Shown here: in pieces, positions 46,192-57,610 of the stretch
How positions within the stretch are numbered: position 1 is the stretch's first letter
Layout of the letters: every line of letters begins with the position of its first letter
Source of the DNA: Neoscytalidium dimidiatum
Lineage: Eukaryota > Ascomycota > Dothideomycetes > Botryosphaeriales > Botryosphaeriaceae
Assembly: GCA_037367355.1 (NCBI GenBank)
Contig: CM074702.1
Coordinates: 434,001-498,000, forward strand
Length of the DNA: 64,000 bases
Reading direction: 5' to 3'
Notes under the pieces: generated by a model
Databases searched by the model: none
What the model was told of the DNA's origin: nothing
What the model saw: only the letters and a program-made list of their open reading frames with translations
Program-made: the position numbers and the translations under genes

Positions 46192-48327
46192 ATGCGCTTC
46201 TCTGATATCGTTGCTTTCGGCGTGCTACTAACAGGGGTTGCTGCTTCGCCTGCATCGACCCACGTTGTTCATGAGAAGCGTGATCGGCTACCTACAGGAT
46301 GGAGCAAACGCTCCAAGCTGAGCTCTCGCGCCGTACTGCCCATGCGTATTGCTCTTTCCCAGAGGAATCTTGATAGGGCGTACGAGTATCTTTCCGAAGT
46401 CTCAAGTCCCACTTCAGAGAAGTTCGGCCAGCACTGGTCCGCCAAGCAAGTTGCGGAAACCTTCGCTCCGAGGTAAGCACCCCGGGAAAATTATCGTTCA
46501 TAATTGCTAATCACGTCATAGTTTGGAAACTGTTGACACTGTCAAATCGTGGTTGGTTGATGCAGGCATTGCTTCCGAACGGGTGAAGACTTCGCGAGGA
46601 CTGAACTGGATCGAGTTCGATGCCACTGTTGACGAAGCGGAGGCGCTTCTCAAAGCTCAGTACCACGTGTATCACCACAGTGCCACTGGACAGCCCCATA
46701 TTGCTGCGGAAGAGTACAGTCTCCCGGTCCACATCCGTGAACACGTGGACTTTGTTCTTCCTACCATTCATTTCGATGCAAAGGTTGTCCATCCAAGGAA
46801 TCCAGACTCCCCGAACAACAAGCGTGACTCGGTCTCGACTGTTAAGCCCGGCGTTGCACACACCATCGGCGATGCTGGCAGTGGCTCTCTCCCCAAGTTT
46901 GGCGGTCACGTGAGCGCAGCAGATGTTGCCTCCGACCTGGCACAATGCGATGAGCAGATCATTCCGGACTGTCTCCGTGCCCTGTACAAAATCCCCGAAA
47001 GCTCTACCGCAAACTCGGAGAACAGCTACGGCATCGTCGAATACACGCCTCAGGCATACTTACCCTCTGACCTTGACCTCTTCTTCTCCAACTTCTCCGT
47101 GGAACAGGTCGGCAATCGTCCCATCTTCGACTCCATCGATGGTGGGGTTCTTCAGACGAGCAACGTCAGTTTCGGCTACAATGGCGAATCGGATCTCGAC
47201 CTGGAATATGCCATGACGCTCGTGTATCCGTTAAACGTGACGCTGTATCAAGTCGGCGATCTTGTACAAGGTGCTTCCTTCAACAATTTCCTTGATGCCA
47301 TTGACGGCTCTTACTGTAAGTTTTTTCTCCAAGTCTCGCAACCTCCCGCTCCAAGTCCAGGGCACGTTTGTGATTCATCAGTATATCTTGCCTCCAGAGC
47401 TACGAGTTGACATCCACACCAGGCACCTACGAAGGCGGAGACGACCCCACCCAGGACGGCATCTATCCCGACCCCTACCCGGGCGCCGGCGCCTACGAAG
47501 GCCCCGAAAACTGTGGCGGTTTCGCAGCCACCAAAGTCATCTCCACGTCATACGGCTACAACGAAGCCGATCTGACCCCCGCCTACGAGCGGCGCCAGTG
47601 CGACGAGTACATGAAGCTCGGCCTGCAGGGCGTCACGGTGCTCTACTCCTCCGGCGACTACGGCGTCGCGGGCAACGGCGGGCAGTGCATCGACCCGACC
47701 ACGGGCGACTACAACGACGGCAGCTCGGGCGTCTTCAACCCGTCTTTCCCGGGCGGCTGCCCGTACGTGACGTCCGTCGGCGCGACGCAGGTCAAGCCGG
47801 GCGCGGACGTCGTCGCCGCGCTGGCGTCCGGCACGCAGCCCGAGGAGGCGTGCGAGACCGTCATCTACAGCGGCGGCGGCTTCAGCAACGTCTTCGCCCT
47901 GCCCGACTACCAGGCCGACGCCGTCAAGACCTGGTTCGCCGACCACCCCCCGCCCTACGGCGCCGACCGCTTCAACAACTCCCAGCGGACCCGCGGCTTT
48001 CCCGACGTCGCCGCCAACGGCGCGAACTACGTCATCGCCATCGATGGCGCCTTCGGGCTTGTGTACGGCACCAGCGCGTCGTCGCCGACGTTTGGTAGCG
48101 TGGTCGCGCTGATTAATGATGCGAGGCTAAGTGCAGGGAAGGGGAGCGTGGGGTTTTTGAATCCGGTGCTGTACGCGAATCCTGGAGTTTTGAATGATAT
48201 TACGGAGGGCGGGAATCAGGGGTGTGGGACGCCGGGCTTCAGTAGTACGGAGGGCTGGGATCCGGTGACGGGGTTGGGGACACCCGACTTTGAGAAGTTG
48301 AAGGAGCTGTTTTTGGGGTTGCCGTGA
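46192..48327 (+). CDS. Secreted sedolisin (S53 tripeptidyl-peptidase-like) protease
   Basis: Three exons (46192-46472, 46522-47315, 47423-48327) encode 659 residues. A signal peptide (MRFSDIVAFGVLLTGVAAS) is followed by an activation prodomain (to about residue 200) and the S53 catalytic domain. The catalytic Glu and Asp are in ESDLD near residue 315, the oxyanion Asp in SSGDYG, and the nucleophile Ser in GTSASSP near 575. The Ca2+-binding end DPVTGLGTPDF is intact. Sedolisins are acid serine peptidases that cut tripeptides from N-termini or act as endopeptidases, used by fungi to digest external protein at low pH. The second intron (106 nt) was placed by the family motif GSYCTYEGGDDP; an earlier AG at 47396 would break it. 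The neighbour is a secreted cellulase. Confidence 0.93.
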
Positions 48328-48577
48328 GAAAGTGATTGAGATGTGAGGAACTGGAGACGAAGAGCTGTATTTGATAATGAGTACATTTCTTATAAGCTAC
48401 TTGGTCTATATGCTCATAGAAGTAATAGAGCGTCACAGAATCAATGATATGCCCCGGTGTTAATTCCAGACCTCGACTACGCTCATGATCGAATGCGCAT
48501 GTAAGAAGAAACACCCAGTCCGAAAACAACACCTGGCAGGAGAGAATCTCAAGTACTCTTCACAGCAACACCCAACT
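48328..48577. other. Convergent 3' flanks
   Basis: 250 bp between the stop codons of sedolisin and the GH45 gene. AT-rich near 48370-48450. Open frame there is a run-on of the Gly-rich coding DNA. Confidence 0.5.
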
Positions 48578-48845
48578 TCACCAACCACCACTCCCACCAC
48601 CGGTGCCACCACCCTGCCAACCGCCACCTTGCCCAAAGCCTCCCTGCCCACCACCACCACCACCACCACCACCCTGCTGCCCCGCAAACGCCCCCGCCTC
48701 CTCCTCCCGATAACACCCCGTCGTCTCCACCAGCGCGGCCGGGCACGCCACGCGCTCGAAGTCCACCTCCGGATTATCCGCGCCCCCGAACCAATCGAAC
48801 CCGAACCGACAGCCGCTCCGGAACGCCCACGGCAGGCCGTCGCAC

Positions 48846-48879
<34 letters not shown>

Positions 48880-49566
48880 CGCGCAGGCCGCCGTACTGCC
48901 GGCCCAACGGCGTCGACCGGCCCCACTGCGACGGGCACCCCTGCTGGAAGGCGCCGACGCCGCCGCCGGGGACGGCGATGTCGAACTGGTCGGGGCGCAG
49001 GTCGCCGCCCGTGTTGGTGATCTGGACGATCATGCGGCGGCCGGCGATGGAGGTGGTCGTGAAGGTGAGGCTGTTTTTATTATTTTCGTTTGTGTTGTTA
49101 GTGGCGGGGGGTGGGATGATGGTGTTTTGTGGGGGTGGGGGGAAATGGGGGACTCTCACGCGTAGCAGGCACAGCACCAGTCGTACTCCGTCTGTCCGGC
49201 TAGGTTCGCGGCGGCGAAGCCGTAGGCGAGGTCGGGTTCGACGACCCAGGGCGCTTGGTCGCTGCAGGTGTAGGCTTCGCCGCCGCCGCCGTTATTGTTG
49301 TTACCTCCTCCTCCTCCTCCTCCTCCACCACCACCACCGCCGCCGCAGCCGGACGGTGCGTTAGGGTCGTGCAGGTATTGGTTGTCGGCACTGCAGGTAT
49401 TCACAGGTTGCGAGACGGGCGCTTTGTTTGGCCAACCGCAGCTGGGCTTGCAACAGTCCCAGTAGCGCGTCGTAGTGCCGTGGCCAGATTGGGCGTTGGC
49501 GAGGGGAAGAAGGGGGAAGGTGAGGAGGGTTGTCAGGAATGGGTTGATAAGGGAGCGTGGGGCCAT
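48578..49566 (-). CDS. Glycoside hydrolase family 45 endoglucanase with Gly-rich inserts
   Basis: Two exons (49160-49566, 48578-49070) encode 299 residues. A signal peptide ends near Ala25 (PLLPLANA). [16 protein letters not shown] is the GH45 signature; Asp37 in RYWDCC corresponds to the catalytic base Asp10 of Humicola EG V. Asp159 (GGDL) and Asp166 (QFD) match Asp114 and the acid Asp121 there, followed by IPGGGVG-like [11 protein letters not shown]45 enzymes cleave internal beta-1,4-glucan bonds by inversion. Three Gly runs are inserted: about 14 Gly plus Asn near residues 75-95, 11 Gly near 201-211, and a 31-residue Gly/Gln/Trp C-terminal tail. There is no cellulose-binding module, although the tail may be a relic linker. 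Cysteines of the core are conserved. Confidence 0.92.
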
Positions 49567-51204
49567 GAGGTTATTTTCAGGGCTTCAATGCTGATAAAGA
49601 GACACGCTCGATCAGTGAGTGACGATGGTGAGAGATATGTTCGGGTATGGGAAGCTGCTGTGCTCTCCTTTTATCATGGCTGCAACCAGTCTTTGACTTC
49701 ACATTTGGAAAGTTTCTCTTTGCCGTGGTGGCGATGGGTAACTCAGATCGAAATTTTTGTCGAAGTCTGACGGCTTCTCCAGCAGACAGACGTAAGCGTG
49801 GCGGGAAGATTGAGGGTGCAAGTCCGTCAGTTTATGTCATGTTTCCGATCCTCACATTTCGTCTACCTGATCAGGTGATGTAAGATCATCCTATTTAGCC
49901 GGCATTCGAGGGCGTTCTTGTAGCAGCTGAAGTATGTTGGCGAGTAAGGTAAGAAATTTGGCCGAGGAAAGAGTATAATTCCACGTTCAGTCAACCGCTA
50001 GATACATTTACGCATGGATAAGCAGCGAAGACCTAGTTGAACACAGGTTGAAGTGAGGAAGAAAGTACAAACGCCCAGAAGATGTTACCATGAGCGCCTC
50101 AAACTCCAGTGTTGCGTATTCGAAGAGATTACCCCGAGTCTGTTGATGATGAAACTTCTCTCGACGAAGTCTAACCACACAATGCGTATTGCACGAAACG
50201 GTGCATCGGGAAACAAACAGGGACTTGCCGATGACGTAGCTCTGCATGAGGGTAAGCGAGATAATAGAGCTGTTTATATGTTTCAATTAAGTGAAGCTAT
50301 TTTTGAAGTGTGGAGACATCGGATCCTGGAGCGGGCCAGCCGGATCTGATCGCCGAGTAAGCCCGAGGCGACGGATTGCTATCACCGTAGAAAAGTCATT
50401 TTGCGACAATCTCGCCGAACTCAAGTGGCTATGATACCGCAATAATATCAATCGAGGATCTAGTTAAGTGACTGTGATCGCAAGGTCGTATGCTAGTAAG
50501 TATCTTGCGGAATTGGCACGGTCAAGACTTAAAAAACGCCCTCGCAAGCCAACGTTCACAATTATCCGGCTCTTCAATTGCGTGTGATATGCCTTCGTTC
50601 CGCCTACATGGCTTGATGCAATAGGTAGCCGTTTCAAAACTGGGAAGTAATAGAATGAGTGTGGCTCATACAATGAGACCTAAAGACTTATAGCCAGGCC
50701 CTTCTTGACCTCCTCGTAATGGGGCTTTAGAACTATTCCGCTCTCCATTATGGTAAAATGTTAATGTCGCGCTGCTGTTTTCGATCAATGCCGCACGATT
50801 GAGGCCTAAGGTTGAGAAATGAGGTATAAAACATGTATTAGGTGCATCTTCGAGGGCATTCCGGAGAGAGGGACGTGCATTATTAAGGCCGCAATTTTAG
50901 CCCAGTCAAAGCGGAGGATGGCCAGCAGCCAGTCACCTTTGAGGGTAGCTGAGAGAGCGAGGAGTTGCATGTCAAGTAGTCGCAACTGTGGGGCAGACGA
51001 GCAGGTGGGACTAGGCCGTAAAGAGACGAATGATTAGACTTGGCGCAACGCGAGAAAACGCGACGCGAGTCGACGCGCCACGCGTCTCCCCCGAATCTCA
51101 GCCGGCCGCGCTTGGAGCTGAAAACACGCCGCCTGCATCTGCTCCACCAAGTCGTCCCTCCTCTTCGCATTTCCCCCTACATCCTCTTTTCAACGTCGCC
51201 AAAC
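49567..51204. other. Divergent promoter region of GH45 and mcm6 genes
   Basis: 1.6 kb without a supported gene; the left and middle are AT-rich. The right end holds a cluster of ACGCG boxes listed separately. Small frames at 50053-50349 and 50819-51037 show nothing recognisable. Confidence 0.5.
51048..51085 (+). promoter_or_regulatory. Cluster of five MCB-type ACGCG boxes upstream of mcm6
   Basis: ACGCG occurs at 51048, 51058, 51063, 51073 and 51080, the last as the full palindrome ACGCGT (51080-51085). That is five cores within 38 bp, 120-157 bp before the MCM6 start codon. ACGCGT is the MluI cell-cycle box bound by MBF (Mbp1/Swi6), which drives G1/S replication genes, including MCM genes in yeasts. 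The match of site, position and gene makes function likely. Confidence 0.65.
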
Positions 51205-54200
51205 ATGTCTTCCCTGGTTGACGCCGTCATTGGCTCCGACAACTTCGGTCTGGATGCCGCAACCCCCGGCTCCACCGCATCGCAACCCGGTAGACGCCCG
51301 CAAAACCGTTCTTCTTCGCGACCACGAGGTCCCCCATCTGAGAGCGCTGGCGCAAACAGTGACATTGAAGGCTTTCCAGATGATGAGGTTGTTGGAGGAA
51401 GAGGCACTGTCCGTCGCTCAGCAGGCCCGCGTCAGGATATTCCTCGTGTCGTCGATGTGACTGGCGAGACATTATCGCAAAGATTTGAAGAATTTCTCGA
51501 GAGGCAAGCCAGCGCTCTTCATTAATCGAAATATACTTCGGCTGACAAACTGAGCAGTTACACAGAAGAACCGACTTCCTCCGCACCAACCTCGAGTGTC
51601 CAAACCACCGACAAATACTACGTCGCCCAGATCCAGGGCATGAGACACTACGGCCTATCCACCCTGTACATTGACTTCACCCATTTGATGAGACATGAGG
51701 ATGGCGTTCTTGCGAATGCCATTGCCAACGAGTACTATCGTTTTCTCCCTTACATGACCCGGGCCCTGAACAACCTGATCGCAAAGCACGAGCCCGAATA
51801 CTACAGAGAGCACAGGCAACCGAACTCCACCACCTCTGCTTCGGCATCTACAACCGCGGGCTCGAGTGAAGATTCGAAGTTGGCTGGCAAGACGCCTAAC
51901 CAACAGACGGATAAGCTCTTTGCTCTCGCCTTCTACAACTTGCCTCTTGTCACTCGCATTAGACAACTGCGCACGTCTTCAATCGGAAAGTTGCTCTCGA
52001 TTTCTGGTACTGTCACAAGAACTTCGGAAGTCCGTCCTGAGCTGTCCCTAGCCACCTTTGTTTGCGAGGCCTGCAATGCTGTGGTTCCGAACGTTGAGCA
52101 GACTTTCCGTTACACGGAGCCTACGCAATGTCCAAACTTAACCTGCGGTAACCGCGTCGGCTGGCGCTTGGATATCAGACAAAGCACCTTCGTCGACTGG
52201 CAAAAGGTGCGCATCCAGGAGAACAGCTCCGAGATACCAACAGGTAGCATGCCTAGGACAATAGACGTCATTTTGCGCGGTGAAATGGTGGACCGCGCAA
52301 AGGCAGGAGAAAAGTGCATCTTCACCGGTACTGCCATCGTCATCCCGGATGTCAGCCAGTTCCGTGTGCCCGGTGTCAGAGCCCAAGCAACCAGGGACAG
52401 CAGTAATCTGCCGAGAGGAAACGACGTTGGTGGAAGCGGCGTTTCGGGCTTGAAAGCTCTTGGTGTGAGAGACCTGACTTATAGGATGGCCTTCCTTGCC
52501 TGCATGATCACCCCAGACACCTCAACTCCTGGCCAAAGCGCTACGCAACAGCTCCACGGCCAAGCGGGCAATATTCTCGCTTCTCTCAACCAGACTGCTC
52601 CCATGGAAACCAACCAGACTGGCGAGGAGGCTCAAGCCGAGTACCTTGCTACTCTTTCCCCAGCTGAGATTGAAGATCTTCGTAACATGGTCCACACCAA
52701 CAACATTTTTATGCGCCTGGTAGACTCCATTGCACCAATGGTCTATGGGCATCAGGTTATCAAGAAGGGCCTTCTTCTCCAACTCATGGGCGGTGTCAGC
52801 AAAGTCACTCCTGAAGGCATGGCCCTGAGAGGTGACATCAACATCTGCATTGTCGGTGACCCCAGTACCAGCAAGTCTCAGTTCCTCAAGTACATCTGCT
52901 CCTTCTTACCGCGTGCGGTTTACACTTCTGGGAAGGCCTCTTCAGCTGCTGGTCTTACTGCCGCTGTAGTCAAGGATGAGGAGACAGGTGATTTCACTAT
53001 CGAGGCTGGTGCATTGATGCTTGCGGACAACGGTATCTGCGCGATCGACGAGTTTGACAAGATGGATATTGCAGATCAGGTCGCCATTCACGAAGCCATG
53101 GAACAGCAAACCATCTCCATTGCCAAGGCCGGCATTCAGGCTACCTTAAACGCCCGTACATCCATTCTGGCTGCAGCCAACCCTGTCGGCGGCCGTTACA
53201 ACCGTAAAACCACTCTCCGCGCCAACGTAAACATGAGCGCGCCCATCATGTCACGTTTCGATCTCTTCTTCGTCGTCCTTGATGAGTGTGACGAGGGCGT
53301 CGACCGCCACCTGGCCGAGCACATCGTCAACATCCACCGCCTCCGTGATGACGCCGTCGAGCCCGAGTTTAGCACCGAGCAGCTCCAACGCTACATCCGC
53401 TTCGCTCGCACCTTTAAGCCCGAGTTCACCCCCGAGGCCAAGCAGACACTCGTCGAGAAGTACAAGGAGCTGCGCGCCGATGACGCGCAGGGCGGCATCG
53501 GCCGTAACAGCTACCGTATCACCGTCCGCCAGCTCGAGTCGATGATTCGTCTCAGCGAGGCTATCGCAAAAGCTAACTGTGTTACGGAAGTTACCCCAGA
53601 GTTTGTGCGTGAGGCGTACAATCTGCTGCGGCAGAGCATCATTTCAGTTGAGAAGGACGACGTGGAAGTTGAAGATGACGAGGAGCCGGCAGCTGCAGAG
53701 GCTGGTGCGGATGCGGAGATGGGCGATGCGGCGGAGCAGCAGGAGCAGGCAGGTGGCCGCGGCGCTTCTGCGTCGGCTACACCGGCAGCCCAGCCGCAGC
53801 GGGAGAAGAAGAAGATCACGTACGACCACTACATGTCGATCTTGAACATGATGGTGCGGCGCATCAACGCGGATGCCGCGACGGCGGAGGACGGCGTCGA
53901 GGAGGAGGAGCTGCTGGTGTGGTACCTCGAGCAGAAGGAGGCGGAGCTGGAGACGCAGAGGGATTTGGAGGAGGAGAGGGATTTGGCGAAGAAGGTGTTG
54001 AAGAGGATGGTTAAGGTGAGTTTTCCCATGCTTTTGTGTGATTTCTGTTGGTTTTAGCTTTTGCTAATGATGCCGTCTAGGATAATATTCTCATGCAGAT
54101 CCGTGGCGAGGGCTTGACAGATGAGGGCGAGGAGGTTGCACCGAGGGAGGGCAGGGTCGTGTATGTCATGCATCCGAATTGCGCGGTGGAGGATGTGTAG
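51205..54200 (+). CDS. mcm6: DNA replication licensing factor MCM6
   Basis: Three exons (51205-51503, 51558-54015, 54081-54200) encode 958 residues, the normal length. MCM6 is one of six subunits of the Mcm2-7 ring, the core of the replicative CMG helicase. The N-terminal OB region has a zinc-finger-like CEAC...CPNLTCGNR, and DWQKVRIQENSSEIPTGSMPRT is MCM6-specific. The AAA+ domain has Walker A GDPSTSKSQ near residue 532, Walker B CAIDEFDKM, and the arginine finger SRFD. A winged-helix region ends the protein after an acidic, Gln/Glu/Ala-rich linker. Intron 1 (51504-51557) has a GC donor (GCAAGC), branch-like GCTGAC and CAG acceptor; splicing there restores SYTEEP in frame. Intron 2 (54016-54080) is GT-AG. 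Confidence 0.97.
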
Positions 54201-55308
54201 ATGCTGGGTGTGGGAAAAGCGTTGCTGGGCTTCGGATTTGGGTTTGGCGTTTGAGAGGCTTGTGGATACCAGAAATGCTTGCTTGCTTGTTTTATCTGTC
54301 AAATGGAAGATGGTAAGTATGATTAAGCATGGTTACGGACTGTTTTGCTATGTCAATCAGCGTGGAGAAAGAAGCTCTGAATACTTCTTATACATTTGCT
54401 GCTCTTTTATCTCGTTTATGGATGCTACAATGTGAAGTAGTTAAAGTGGAACAACGCCTCAGATATGCTAGTGGTGATCGAGGTAGGTGAATGGGCCAGG
54501 AAGAGGCAGCACTGAGAGGTCGGGAGCTTCGCACCCATCCACTCACCCATTTTTCACCTCAGCATGCAAATGGCCTAATCCGTCAAGATATGTCACAATC
54601 TCGAACGTCTGGAATTCTGCAGTGACTAACCCTCACTTTTTCGCCCCATCTATCTTTGAATATGCAAATGACCCAATTGGGTAAGGCGTCATTATCTTGT
54701 AACTTCGAACGTCTTACAATTGAAGTGGAAGTGGCCAAATCGGCAAAACACGACAGCTCCACTCTATAATTCACTTGGACGCACACCAACTCTCGCAATT
54801 CACCTGCACGAATCTCCTCAACTGTCTAATCGCTCAGTCGATACGCTGTCCTATGCAGCTAGCGTCTACGCTGGCAACAGCGGTCGGCTCGGGCACACCG
54901 TCTCCATGCACTCCATAGCGTGACGGTGGATCGCGCCACGGTTAACTCGTTGCACAATACGCGTTACGGCGGATGAGCTGTGCTTGCGTGGAAGGTGGCA
55001 CTGGGCTGATTATCAGTGAGTTCCGTTTCGAGGTATACAGGTGCAGCCAGTGTCGGGGTAATAATATGACAGTTGTTCGGGGCGTTGAGCCGGTTACTGG
55101 TGTGTATTTTGGTAGGTCGGTTCGCAGGTAAATTGATGCGGGTTTTGGTGTGGATTCTATTACTGGTCGTCTTCGCTCCATATAGATATGGGAGATAGGA
55201 TTTTATGTAGGACACAGGCCTGCGCAATAGTGGAAGTGCTTGAATCCTCTGACTAGATTCCAATCCGATACTTAAGTGGGGGTTTACGTTGTCTCGTAGT
55301 AGTTAAGT
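54201..55308. other. Intergenic region, no gene seen
   Basis: 3' flank of mcm6 and then 900 bp of moderately AT-rich DNA with short frames on both strands and no domain. Confidence 0.45.
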
Positions 55309-56077
55309 TTGGGTGGCACCCGCCTTCACGGCCGCGTTCCTTCCCTACGCGGAAGGCGCACCAGGCACCGACGAGTATTTCACCCAACACGCCCACTTTT
55401 CTCAAAAGCACCGCAACCCCGCCGACTCTATCGACTCAGCGATCATGGCGATACGCCAGGGTGTTTACGACGATCTGAAGCATGGTGTGAGTTTACGGCA
55501 TCGTTTTGCGGCCAACCCTCGTATACAATCTTCTTGCTAACCCTCACTTCAGCAGCGCAGAAGCAGTGAAACCCACCCGAACAGAAAATCTGGAAGGGTA
55601 ATCGGGCAACGAGGTCACCCTCACCGGCGCAGCGGATCTGACTATTTGTATATCGACTCACCGTTTGGTTACCAAAGGGATCTCAACTGCACCCGAGAGA
55701 GCGACCTGAAGACGATGGAGGAGCCCAAGTTGCACGTTTACGGCCCAGAAAGATTCTTTTGCCTTGCAATGGTGCGTCGAAAAACTGTGACTACGATGGC
55801 AGAACGAGTTCATGAATATCGCCAGCGTCGGAGGGTTTCGCGAGTGCAGCTACGGCGGTGGAGCCGTAGGGTGGTTCAGCCCTCATCGTGGTCACTTACG
55901 CCAATCCTTCCCGGGAGAAGTAACCGATATATGGCCGCTTTGGGAGGAATTACAACTCGGTACTAGCGATCAAGCTCACGAACTATGTTGCGCACGGCGC
56001 TCCTGCTCTGTCGAATTGACTCGGAATAACACGCAAGTCATTTTCAAATGTCCTGAAGACGTGAGAAATGTCCCTTA
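55309..56077 (+). pseudogene. Possible degenerate coding fragment, function unknown
   Basis: The plus strand reads AFTAAFLPYAEGAPGTDEYF to GVYDDLKHG (about 55315-55488), followed by a convincing intron (GTGAGT at 55489, TTGCTAACCC branch, TTCAG near 55555). It continues in-frame for a while, then a different frame gives NEFMNIASVGGFRECSYGGG and WFSPHRGH (about 55805-55890). Joining the last parts would need a 31 nt intron or a frameshift. The composition looks like a real protein but I do not recognise the family, and there is no clear start. It may be a decayed gene or part of a gene I cannot assemble. Confidence 0.3.
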
Positions 56078-56255
56078 AGTAGATGAACGCGTAAGATGAT
56101 ATGAAATTGGGATGTTTTGGAACCTCCGCTTGAAAGATAGCTTTACGAGTCTTGAGTAGAATCAGCACCTCTGGAATCGATATCTCTTTTGCGTTGCTCC
56201 TGTTGGTATCTTCATACTTCATTATTTTGACCTGACATTTTCGAAACTTTTACGC

Positions 56256-57287
56256 CTACGCAGCCTCAGCAGCCGGACCGCCCAAATACTGGCCCACCGC
56301 TTTCACGGCATCTGCAAACTTGCTCGCCTCGATCAGAATGAGATGGCCCATTGGTTTAATGCCGGCATCCTGGAACGCTCTCTTCGCATCCGACGCGCCC
56401 TCATCTCCCTGCTTGGTGTACTCGTACGTCGCATGCGCCAGCGCATGTTTCTGCAGCACCTCGTCTTCCGGATGGAAATAGAAGACCTCGGCGTTGCCAT
56501 CCTTCCTCTTCTTCTTGCTCGGCCGGTTGTCCTCCATATCTAGTTTGGACTCGATTTCAAGATACGTCTTGGAGACGATTAGGTAGTGCGAGAACTGGTA
56601 CGGTTCTTTCTCTTCTAGTGCCCATTGGATTTCCTCCTGCAACATGGTGTACATAGGCGGCACGATCTCGGAGGGCATGTTGATGAAGCGCTCGGTCAAG
56701 ATGAGGCCGACTTGTGTGGAGGACGAGGCGGGGTCGAGAAGAGCGGGAAGCTGGGAGAGGCTGGGCGAGGAGGCGGCTTTTTGGGAGAAATATTTGGTGA
56801 GATCCTTGATTACTTGCTTATCCTATGCCACATTAGCCTAGGCGAACTCCCAATCGCGGGGATGCAGGACTGCAAAAAGCGCACCTTGTGCTCGTGCATA
56901 TTCAGCACAGTGAGAAAGGCATACGGATCCGACTCAATACCATCCACCTTGACCGTCGAGCCCAGTAGGGGCTGCGTCAGGATCATGTCGGCCAGCTCGG
57001 ACAGGTTGAACAGCTGATTGTCGACGTCGAGCAGCTGGCGCAGCAGCGTCTTCAGGCCGTGGAAATCGACATCGGGCGACGGATCGAACCACTCGAAGTC
57101 AACATTGAGCATGTCAATGTCCTAGAGCTTGCGCAGGGCAGTTAGCATCGATTCACCAGTCATTCGCACGGTCGCATGTCTGGCGCACCTCGTCGCTCTC
57201 GTCTTCGTCATCTTGTGCATGATCCTTCGCGGGCGGGGCGTCGCCCAGCTCTTCGGGGTCCTTTCTCTTCTTGCTACCCTTGCCCAT
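56256..57287 (-). CDS. bcp1: Bcp1/BCCIP-family nuclear protein
   Basis: Three exons (57189-57287, 56885-57121, 56256-56822) encode 300 residues. The start MGKGSKKRKDPEELGD and acidic DDEDESDE-DIDMLNVDFEWFDP, then FHGLKTLLRQLLD and LTERFINMPSEIVPPMY, are conserved in yeast Bcp1 and human BCCIP. Bcp1 acts in the nucleus, in export of the lipid kinase Mss4 and as chaperone and exporter for ribosomal protein Rpl23. A basic stretch KKKRKDG near residue 225 is a likely nuclear localisation signal. It diverges from the GMP synthase gene across a 323 bp shared promoter. Nothing looks damaged. Confidence 0.92.
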
Positions 57288-57610
57288 TGCTGCGAATGTG
57301 CGTGCGGAATGCTGAGAGTACGATGGCGGGCGGCGATGGTTTTGAGGCGAGAGAAAACTGGAGCCGGGATATGAATTTAGTCACGGCCGCTTTCAGCTGG
57401 CACTGCTGCGTTGCATTCGGCCACCATAAAATTATCTATCGGTGAGCAGTCCGCAACGCGCCGCGATAAAGTTCAGCCCTACGCGGCGCCCCTCCAATAT
57501 TTTTTCCCCGGCGCGTCGCCCGCCCACATTCTCCCCTCTGCGTCTGCAAGTCTCCCCAGAGCCAGCAGAACGTCAACTCCACCCACTCCCACCCACACCC
57601 ACCCGTCACA
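57288..57610. promoter_or_regulatory. Shared divergent promoter of bcp1 and gua1
   Basis: 323 bp separate the two start codons. No TATA box is obvious near either start. The GUA1-proximal half is C-rich with CCCAC/CACCC repeats. Both genes support growth (ribosome assembly and GTP synthesis), so coordinated control is plausible but inferred. Confidence 0.5.

Noticed and set aside
47316..47396. Earlier acceptor for the second sedolisin intron
   Set aside because: Splicing at 47396 gives a non-family sequence; the AG at 47422 yields GSYCTYEGGDDP, as in other S53 enzymes.
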